This document shows positions 58,182 to 64,000 of a stretch of 64,000 nucleotides of DNA, one piece after another. Below the pieces are notes generated by a model. The model made no database searches. It was not told where the DNA came from and worked only from the letters and a program-made list of their open reading frames with translations. Source of the DNA: Citrobacter gillenii (lineage in GTDB: Bacteria > Pseudomonadota > Gammaproteobacteria > Enterobacterales > Enterobacteriaceae); assembly GCF_013337685.1 (NCBI RefSeq), contig NZ_SUQN01000006.1, forward strand, positions 124,001-188,000, read 5' to 3'. Within the stretch, counting starts at the first letter, position 1; each line of letters opens with the position of its first letter. Made by a program: the position numbers and the translations under genes.

Positions 58182-58763
58182 ATGAGCAACATTCTGATTA
58201 TCAATGGCGCTAAAAAATTCGGCCATTCCAATGGTCAGTTGAATGACACCCTGACCGAGGTCGCGGACGGTATCCTGCGCGACCTCGGACATGATGTTAG
58301 AGTCGTGCGCGCAGACAGCGATTACGACGTACAAACAGAAGTGCAGAACTTTGTCTGGGCTGACGCCGTTATTTGGCAAATGCCGGGCTGGTGGATGGGT
58401 GCACCGTGGACAGTGAAAAAATACATCGATGATGTGTTCACTGCAGGGCACGGTACGCTGTACGCCAGCGATGGTCGCACACGTTCTGATGCCACTAAAA
58501 AATACGGTTCTGGCGGCCTGATTCAGGGCAAAAAATACATGTTGTCCCTGACCTGGAATGCACCGATGGAAGCCTTTACTGACAAAGATCAGTTCTTCCA
58601 CGGCGTCGGCGTTGATGGCGTTTATCTGCCGTTCCATAAAGCAAACCAGTTTTTAGGTATGGAAGCGCTGCCGACTTTTATCACCAATGATGTGATTAAA
58701 ATGCCGGATGTCCCGCGTTATATCGCAGAATATCGCAAGCATCTGACCGAGATTTTTGGTTAA
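58182..58763 (+). CDS. mdaB: NADPH quinone reductase MdaB, 193 aa
   Basis: MdaB is a flavoprotein NADPH:quinone oxidoreductase of the cytoplasm that makes two-electron reductions. The text MSNILIINGAKKFGHSNGQLN has the flavodoxin-fold start, and QMPGWWMGAPWTVKKYIDDVF is the active-site area. The length of 193 equals E. coli. ygiN follows 30 bases later, as in E. coli, where the two proteins act as a quinone cycle. GAGGACACAAC precedes the ATG. Confidence 0.97.
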   Translation: MSNILIINGAKKFGHSNGQLNDTLTEVADGILRDLGHDVRVVRADSDYDVQTEVQNFVWADAVIWQMPGWWMGAPWTVKKYIDDVFTAGHGTLYASDGRTRSDATKKYGSGGLIQGKKYMLSLTWNAPMEAFTDKDQFFHGVGVDGVYLPFHKANQFLGMEALPTFITNDVIKMPDVPRYIAEYRKHLTEIFG

Positions 58764-58793
58764 CTAGTTACCTGGAATTAGAAGGAGTTAACC

Positions 58794-59108
58794 ATGCTTA
58801 CCGTTATTGCAGAAATCCGTACACGTCCAGGTCAACACCACCGCCAGGCGGTGCTGGATCAGTTTGCTAAAATCGTTCCAACCGTCCTGAAGGAAGAAGG
58901 CTGTCATGGCTACGCGCCGATGGTCGATCACGCCGCGGGTGTGAGTTTTCAAACCACAGCGCCGGATTCAATCGTGATGATTGAACAGTGGGAAAGCATT
59001 GCGCACCTTGAAGCGCATTTGCAAACCCCGCATATGAAAGCTTACAGCGAAGCCGTGAAAGGTGATGTGCTGGACATGAGCATTCGTATTCTGGAATCAG
59101 GTATTTAA
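58794..59108 (+). CDS. ygiN: Quinol monooxygenase YgiN, 104 aa
   Basis: YgiN is a small cytoplasmic cofactor-independent monooxygenase of the ABM fold that oxidises menadiol. Text such as VIAEIRTRPGQHHRQAVLDQF and IEQWESIAHLEAHLQTPHMK is typical. Length equals E. coli. It is coded in operon with mdaB. AAGGAG lies six bases before the ATG. REP elements follow the stop. Confidence 0.97.
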   Translation: MLTVIAEIRTRPGQHHRQAVLDQFAKIVPTVLKEEGCHGYAPMVDHAAGVSFQTTAPDSIVMIEQWESIAHLEAHLQTPHMKAYSEAVKGDVLDMSIRILESGI

Positions 59109-59119
59109 GGTTGTTGATG

Positions 59120-59194
59120 TACCGGATGACGTCGCCCGCGACGTATCCGGTCTACACACGATCTGTAAGCCCGGTAAGCACAGTGCAACCGGGC
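59120..59194. repeat. two REP-type palindromes after ygiN
   Basis: ACCGGAT at 59121-59127 pairs with ATCCGGT at 59145-59151, and GCCCGGT at 59169-59175 pairs with ACCGGGC at 59188-59194. Both are REP-type units in the convergent gap before the GH88 gene. They could also act in termination. Confidence 0.75.
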
Positions 59195-59202
59195 CAATAA
59201 AC

Positions 59203-60393
59203 TTACCAGTACAACTTCCAGCACTGCGTAAAACGGGTTAACGCCTCAACGTAAAAGTAATCTCCCCAGCTTGCGCACTCATCGACCCCTTTATTGCTCG
59301 CAAGATGGTAAACCGAGTGTTTCAGTAGCCCGTTGCCCTTCTCATCTTTGCCCATCAGATAATGCTGCGTCAGCGATGACATGATCCCCATCGCCCACTG
59401 TTGATAACGTTCACGATCTGGATCGGTCACCGGCAGGTGTTTAATCAACTCCAGCAGGCCACATACCGCAATGGCCGCCGAAGAAGAATCACGCAGCGCA
59501 TCGGTGCCCACCAGCGCCAGATCCCAGTGACAAACGGCATCATCCGGCAGGCGATTGAGAAAGTAGTTGGCCAGTTTTTTCGACAGCTGTACCATCTCGC
59601 GATCGCCGGTATAGATATAGCTCAACAGAAAACCATAAATCCCCCACGCCTGCCCACGCGACCAGCATGAATCATCAGCGTAACCCTGCTGGGTATTACC
59701 GTAGCGCGGCGCGCCGGTTTGCACATCCATGTAGTAGGTATGGAACGTCGAGGCATCTTCACGGATCAGATATTTCGCCGCCTGCGCCACGTGCGCTTTT
59801 GCCGCATTGGCAAAGCGCGGATCGCCCGTCTGTTCACTGGCCCAGTACAGCAGCGGCAGGTTCATATTGCAGTCAATGATCATCCGACCGGCCTGCTCGG
59901 GATCGCGGAGATCGCCCCATGCCTGAATGATCTGCGCCTTCTCGTGAAAACGTTCGAGCAGCGCTTCTGCCGCCATCAGCGAAAAACCGCGCGCATCGCG
60001 ATTGCCCGTCAACCGCCAGGCCGCCACACAGGAGAGCGTGTACAGGAAGCCCAGGTCGTGGGTGTTGGTGTCATGACGCCCGGCAATACGCAAACCAAAT
60101 GAGCGCACGTGCTTTTCGGCCATTTCACGAAATGTCGCTTCACCGCTCATTTCCCACGCCAGCCACAGTTGCCCAGTCCAGAAACTGGTGGTCCACTCCA
60201 CATTATCCGTCAGCGGGTAATAACCGTTGACGCAGGTTTCGGCAGGATAGTATTCACCGAATTCCGTTAAATGACGGCTAAGCAGCTCGAGGACATGTTC
60301 CCTGGCACCATTCATTTGTTCCTGAAAGGCTGCGGTATTAAGCGGGCTACCAGGAAAAGCGCGCAACGTTTCCTCAACGATATGCTTTAACAT
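59203..60393 (-). CDS. GH88 unsaturated glucuronyl hydrolase, 396 aa
   Basis: The GH88 family removes the unsaturated uronic acid that polysaccharide lyases leave at the non-reducing end of oligosaccharides from glycosaminoglycans or related polymers. The two catalytic Asp residues are Asp113 in NTHDLGF and Asp174 in IIDCNMNLPLL; their spacing of 61 is the same as Asp88 and Asp149 in Bacillus unsaturated glucuronyl hydrolase. No signal peptide is seen, so it acts in the cytoplasm on imported oligosaccharides. It follows the symporter gene by 23 bases. GH105 is a less likely alternative. Confidence 0.85.
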   Translation of the reverse strand: MLKHIVEETLRAFPGSPLNTAAFQEQMNGAREHVLELLSRHLTEFGEYYPAETCVNGYYPLTDNVEWTTSFWTGQLWLAWEMSGEATFREMAEKHVRSFGLRIAGRHDTNTHDLGFLYTLSCVAAWRLTGNRDARGFSLMAAEALLERFHEKAQIIQAWGDLRDPEQAGRMIIDCNMNLPLLYWASEQTGDPRFANAAKAHVAQAAKYLIREDASTFHTYYMDVQTGAPRYGNTQQGYADDSCWSRGQAWGIYGFLLSYIYTGDREMVQLSKKLANYFLNRLPDDAVCHWDLALVGTDALRDSSSAAIAVCGLLELIKHLPVTDPDRERYQQWAMGIMSSLTQHYLMGKDEKGNGLLKHSVYHLASNKGVDECASWGDYFYVEALTRFTQCWKLYW

Positions 60394-60416
60394 ATTTTGG
60401 TTCCTTATTACGTAGA

Positions 60417-61685
60417 TTATCTTGTCGCGTTATTTTCGGCGATATCGAGCGCGGTATTATTGCGACGTTTACTTTGGCAGGCGGATAAGGTAAATGCCGA
60501 AATCAGCGTAAAGGTCAGCGCAATAATACCCATAATGATATAGGTCTTTTCAAAACCAATTCGGTCATACATTAATCCGGCAGGTGAAGACACCACCACG
60601 TTGCCAACATACAGCATCGCCTGATAACCCAGTAAATACATGGTTGCGTTGACGCGTTTATCAAAATGTTCGGCAATGTATTTAAAGACAGAAACCAGCA
60701 ATAAACAGATTTCCAGGCCATACAACGGTTTTAGCACTGAAATTAACAGATGCGAGTCGCACAGTCCGGAGATAACCAGACGCGCGCCGACCAGTGCCCC
60801 GACAATCAGCAATCCTCGCTTCGCGCCGATGTAGTTAACGAACAGCGGGATCACCATATACATGATAAATTCCATACCTGACTGCACGGTGCCCAGATAT
60901 CCGAATACCGCATTGCCTTTATGCACATCAGCAAAGAAGGTGACAAAATAACGCGAGAATTGCTGTTCGGCGATAAACATCATCCACGCCACGCCTGCGA
61001 CATACAGGCAAAACGCCCAAAATTTGCGGTTACGCAGCAGCGCGTAAACATCCGCAGGAGAGATTTTATCTTTGGTCAGTACCTCTGAGGCATTGGCTGA
61101 ATTTACGTTCACTTTCAGGCTTAGCAGGACAATCAGCATTACCACCGACGCCACGCTACCTAACATAAAGTTATACGCCGGAGAGAGGTTAAACAGCAGC
61201 CCCGAGAACGACGACGCGACTGCCCAACCGAGCGATCCCCACATGCGGATTTGCCCAAACTCCATGCCGTTTAAACGACTGTAGCGGTCAGAATAGGATT
61301 CGCAGGCAGCCACACCGGCGTACCACGCAAAGCTTAAGTAAATTGCGCCGACAATAATACCCAGCAGGGTATTGGAGATTAATAGCGGCTGATATACATA
61401 AATAAAAAACGGTGCCATTAATGCCGACATAATCACGACAAAATAGAGCAGGTATTTACTCATACCGATTCTGTCAAGGATATAGCCATAAATCGGCTTC
61501 AGTATCACCGAGAAAATACCGTTCACTGCAAATACGGTACCGATAACCGTCCCACTTAACTGCGCTTTCTGCCCCAGCCAAATGGCCAGCAAACCAATAC
61601 TGGCCGACCAGGTAAAGAAATAAAGAAAAATAAAGCTACTAATTTTATAATATTCTGTTCTGTTACTCGCTGAACTCTTTTTCAT
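60417..61685 (-). CDS. LacY-family oligosaccharide:proton symporter, 422 aa
   Basis: This is an inner-membrane MFS transporter of the oligosaccharide:H+ symporter group. It has about 12 hydrophobic segments and the text FFTWSASIGLLAIWLGQKAQL near the N-terminus, GYILDRIGMSKYLLY as the loop 2-3 signature, and SLGWAVASSFSGLLFNLSP. The start at 61685 has GAGGA upstream and lies ten bases after the DUF2264 gene. It most likely imports the oligosaccharides cut by GH88. The substrate is not known. Confidence 0.85.
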   Translation of the reverse strand: MKKSSASNRTEYYKISSFIFLYFFTWSASIGLLAIWLGQKAQLSGTVIGTVFAVNGIFSVILKPIYGYILDRIGMSKYLLYFVVIMSALMAPFFIYVYQPLLISNTLLGIIVGAIYLSFAWYAGVAACESYSDRYSRLNGMEFGQIRMWGSLGWAVASSFSGLLFNLSPAYNFMLGSVASVVMLIVLLSLKVNVNSANASEVLTKDKISPADVYALLRNRKFWAFCLYVAGVAWMMFIAEQQFSRYFVTFFADVHKGNAVFGYLGTVQSGMEFIMYMVIPLFVNYIGAKRGLLIVGALVGARLVISGLCDSHLLISVLKPLYGLEICLLLVSVFKYIAEHFDKRVNATMYLLGYQAMLYVGNVVVSSPAGLMYDRIGFEKTYIIMGIIALTFTLISAFTLSACQSKRRNNTALDIAENNATR

Positions 61686-61695
61686 ACCATCCTCG

Positions 61696-63516
61696 CTATA
61701 AAAAGAACGACAACTGACGTGCACCGTCAGGTTCGCGAATAACGACCTGGTTACGGTTAATTTGCAGCAGTGGGACCGTGAGCACGTTTTTTTGCTTGCC
61801 GCTGGCATTCACGGCACAGCACAGCCAGCTCTCGCCCGGCAGGATCTCGGTGGTCAGCGTCGGAATAGCCGCGCACTCAGCAAACATAATGCTGCTGTTA
61901 GGCGGCGTGACCACATTGTCCGGCTGGCGGATGATGACAGGTGACAGATCCACAATCGCACTGGTCCCGTTACGCGCTGCCAGCAGACATCCCCGTGCGC
62001 TGAGCTGCGGCTCTGTCTTCATCACTGCAAAGCCCCCTTCTACCGTTTGCAGCGTTCTCGCACTGTGAATGCGGTGCAAACGAATATGCCACTCGCCAAA
62101 CGGCACCAGCCAGGTCTCAATACTGACGTCATGCCACGGCGACCAACGGGACCAGAGATAATTTTCATCAACGCGAACGTCATCGCACTGACGACGTCCA
62201 CGGAAGTAATTATCGCCATCTGCCAGCAGCAGCATGGAATCGCACGCCGCATGTTTGATGCCGTAGCGCCCGCGCTCAATGGTGAAGCCAAAACGGCTGG
62301 AGTAGGCAAATTTGGTGTACTTGGCCTCGGTATTCACATAGTTGTTCAGCTCAAGCTGGCCTGACGCCAGCATCGTGACATGCGCAGAATCTTCGCTGTG
62401 TTGCAGGATCTGCCCGGCATGGGTAATCACCCGTTTTTCGTCAAGCACCGGGAGCGGCAACTCTTCAGCCTGCCAGAACGCGTGATCGTCTGGTAACGCG
62501 AGGATCAAAAAGACTTTCAGTGCCCAGTACGGCGATCCCGGCGAATTGTAGTCTTCACACATCGCCAGGTTTGGATAGGCAAAGCCCAACGTCAGGATGC
62601 CGTCTCGATCAAAAATCGGCTGCTGTTGCCACCAGCGCAGATGGCGCAGGATCACCCCTTTGATAACCCCGGGTGAGAACACATCCAGTTCAGCAAAGGC
62701 CACCGCACTCCAGAAGGCGACCATGGCAAATCGGTAGGTCAGGCTGCGACCAAACGGCACCGATGCCCCGTCGGCGGCAGACATAAAGATAAAATCCGCG
62801 GCAAACAGCCGGGAACGTTCACGCAACGTAGCGGCGCGACGGGTGTCCTCCGGGCTGAGGGTGGCATACAGCAGGCCATAAAAATGAAAGGCCATGGAGA
62901 TGTAATAATCTTTAGGTCGCCCGGGACCGTCGGAATACCAGCCATCGCCGAGGTAGTAGGCGTCCATCATCTCAAATCGCCGATCGATAGCCTGTTGGTC
63001 AAACGGTAATCCTGCACGTTTAAAGCCAAGCTGCACGATAATGGCGAAATAGTTCCAGTTGCTGTCCGGCATCTGAGCATCGGTAATTTGATTCAGCCAG
63101 CGGTGCAGATTGTCCTGCTCCATTGCGCTGAACATCCCGGTTAAACGCGTCTGCAATAACGCCAGGCCCAGACCATACGCCGCCATCTCGACCAGACGCT
63201 GATCGTAAGGACCGGTATCCCCCCAATAGTGCGAGCTGTGGGGATCGGTGCCGAGTTTTATCGCCTGAATATATTTGTCGGCAAACGGCACATCCGCCCC
63301 GCCGGCCATCAGCGGAAATAGCCCCCACAGCGCTCGGGAAAGCCCTTCCATGCAGGCAATATCCACGCTGTAATGCGCGCAGGTATCACCGAGAGAAAAC
63401 TGAGCCTGTCCCGCTGGGAATTGCTTGTCGAGTGCCCGTAAAAGGGTATTAACGGCACGCGTAACGTCTTCGCGGGATGACAATGGATTTGATTTTTCTT
63501 CAGTTGCCGACCACAT
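61696..63516 (-). CDS. DUF2264-family protein, 606 aa (probable polysaccharide processing)
   Basis: DUF2264 proteins are large alpha/alpha-toroid plus beta-sandwich proteins found in sugar-utilisation loci. The family text is visible: GLSRALWGLFPLMAGG (about 59-74), GTDPHSSHYWGDTGPYDQRLVEMAAYGL (about 89-116), DSNWNYFAIIVQLG and DGWYSDGPGRPKDYYISMAFHFYG. No signal peptide is seen, so it is probably cytoplasmic. It is the first gene of the operon, with GAGGGG six bases before the ATG. Lyase or hydrolase activity is plausible from context, but no catalytic residues can be assigned. Confidence 0.85.
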   Translation of the reverse strand: MWSATEEKSNPLSSREDVTRAVNTLLRALDKQFPAGQAQFSLGDTCAHYSVDIACMEGLSRALWGLFPLMAGGADVPFADKYIQAIKLGTDPHSSHYWGDTGPYDQRLVEMAAYGLGLALLQTRLTGMFSAMEQDNLHRWLNQITDAQMPDSNWNYFAIIVQLGFKRAGLPFDQQAIDRRFEMMDAYYLGDGWYSDGPGRPKDYYISMAFHFYGLLYATLSPEDTRRAATLRERSRLFAADFIFMSAADGASVPFGRSLTYRFAMVAFWSAVAFAELDVFSPGVIKGVILRHLRWWQQQPIFDRDGILTLGFAYPNLAMCEDYNSPGSPYWALKVFLILALPDDHAFWQAEELPLPVLDEKRVITHAGQILQHSEDSAHVTMLASGQLELNNYVNTEAKYTKFAYSSRFGFTIERGRYGIKHAACDSMLLLADGDNYFRGRRQCDDVRVDENYLWSRWSPWHDVSIETWLVPFGEWHIRLHRIHSARTLQTVEGGFAVMKTEPQLSARGCLLAARNGTSAIVDLSPVIIRQPDNVVTPPNSSIMFAECAAIPTLTTEILPGESWLCCAVNASGKQKNVLTVPLLQINRNQVVIREPDGARQLSFFL

Positions 63517-63681
63517 ACTCTGCCCCTCTGAATTAAGTGGCTAAAGAATAGTGAATGGCAGACAAGCAGAAATGTTACTTCAATCACACCACAAACATTA
63601 AAATAAAACAGTGATTGAAGAAATTTAAAAATAGGGTTTATAAACAGGAATTCGCCGGCAAAAGTTTAAATTTATTGCACT

Positions 63682-64000
63682 ATGAACTTATCTTCCCCTC
63701 AAGAGTACCTGGAGCTGATTGCCCTCAACGACGCGGTGGTGTCGTTCAGTCGTTTATTTGCCAATACGGTTCGTTATCACCATTGGCATCAGTGTCTGGA
63801 AGTGTTGTACGTGGAAGAAGGGTTTGGCGTGGTGACGGTCGATCATAAGCAATACACCATGCGTCCAGGGCGGATGTTCTTTTTCCCGCCGTTTACGCTG
63901 CATAAAATTTTTGTCGACGAGCAGGTGCGGGACCGTTATCGGCGGACCATTATTCATCTCGATCAGCACGCGGTGCTGAAGGTGTTACGCGACTTTCCAC
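63682..64000 (+). CDS. AraC-type regulator, partial (C-terminus beyond window)
   Basis: The frame is open from the ATG at 63682 to the edge, 106 codons. The N-terminal cupin-type effector domain shows FANTVRYHHWHQCLEVLYVE and the AraC-like MRPGRMFFFPPFTLHKI. An in-frame stop lies 15 bases upstream of the ATG and there is no better start. The DNA-binding domain is not in the window. It is divergent from the DUF2264 operon and is its probable regulator. Confidence 0.8.
   Translation, partial: MNLSSPQEYLELIALNDAVVSFSRLFANTVRYHHWHQCLEVLYVEEGFGVVTVDHKQYTMRPGRMFFFPPFTLHKIFVDEQVRDRYRRTIIHLDQHAVLKVLRDFP

Overview
The window looks like chromosome from an Enterobacterales member close to Escherichia and Salmonella. 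Citrobacter is my best guess. This rests on near-identity of many proteins to remembered E. coli K-12 counterparts (Gss, YghU, HybOABCDEFG, YghW, YghZ, YqhA, ExbBD, MetC, YghB, YqhCD, DkgA, YgiQ, FtsP, PlsC, ParC, YgiW, QseBC, MdaB, YgiN) in nearly the K-12 order, with lineage-specific replacements between them. The genus was not tested. REP-type palindromes and one ERIC element fit this group.

Positions 1-20286 are part of a type VI secretion system (T6SS) locus, all on the minus strand and read from right to left. It runs tssB, tssC, tssK, tssL, an OmpA-like anchor, hcp, a double hairpin terminator, clpV, another terminator, a possible pore toxin and immunity pair, vgrG with a transthyretin-like tail, a 759-aa candidate effector, three tandem SUMF1-fold lipoproteins, a PAAR tip protein, a membrane protein, and a TssM/IcmF-like gene cut by the window edge. 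No convincing tssA, E, F, G or J lies in the window; they may lie beyond position 1. The region 2286-2657 and the small gene pair at 10287-11143 are clearly AT-rich.

Positions 20763-33245 carry gss (glutathionylspermidine metabolism), an extra YdeP/FdhF-type molybdopterin oxidoreductase, yghU, and the hydrogenase-2 operon hybOABCDEFG with yghW upstream. Positions 33331-38436 carry a chemoreceptor with a flagellar-type (sigma-28) promoter candidate, yghZ, yqhA, and three unrecognised small genes where K-12 has yghA. Positions 38500-45283 carry exbB-exbD (Fur box candidate), metC (MetJ boxes), yghB, yqhC, yqhD and dkgA. An ERIC element separates the last two.

Positions 45466-58073 carry a DASS-family anion transporter preceded by a perfect 16-bp palindrome, ygiQ, an unrecognised membrane protein with ankyrin-like text, ftsP, plsC, parC (wild-type at Ser80 and Glu84), ygiW, and qseBC with a PmrA/QseB-type box between ygiW and qseB. 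mdaB and ygiN follow. From 59203 to the right edge there is a carbohydrate locus where K-12 has parE: a DUF2264 protein, a LacY-family symporter and a GH88 unsaturated glucuronyl hydrolase in one operon, with a divergent AraC-type regulator cut by the edge.

The part most worth following up is the T6SS effector module. It has a VgrG with a likely cargo-adaptor tail, a large unrecognised effector candidate, and three diverged copies of a lipoprotein whose Asp at +2 predicts inner-membrane retention. A second toxin-immunity-like pair sits just upstream of vgrG. All family calls are by eye; no searches were run.
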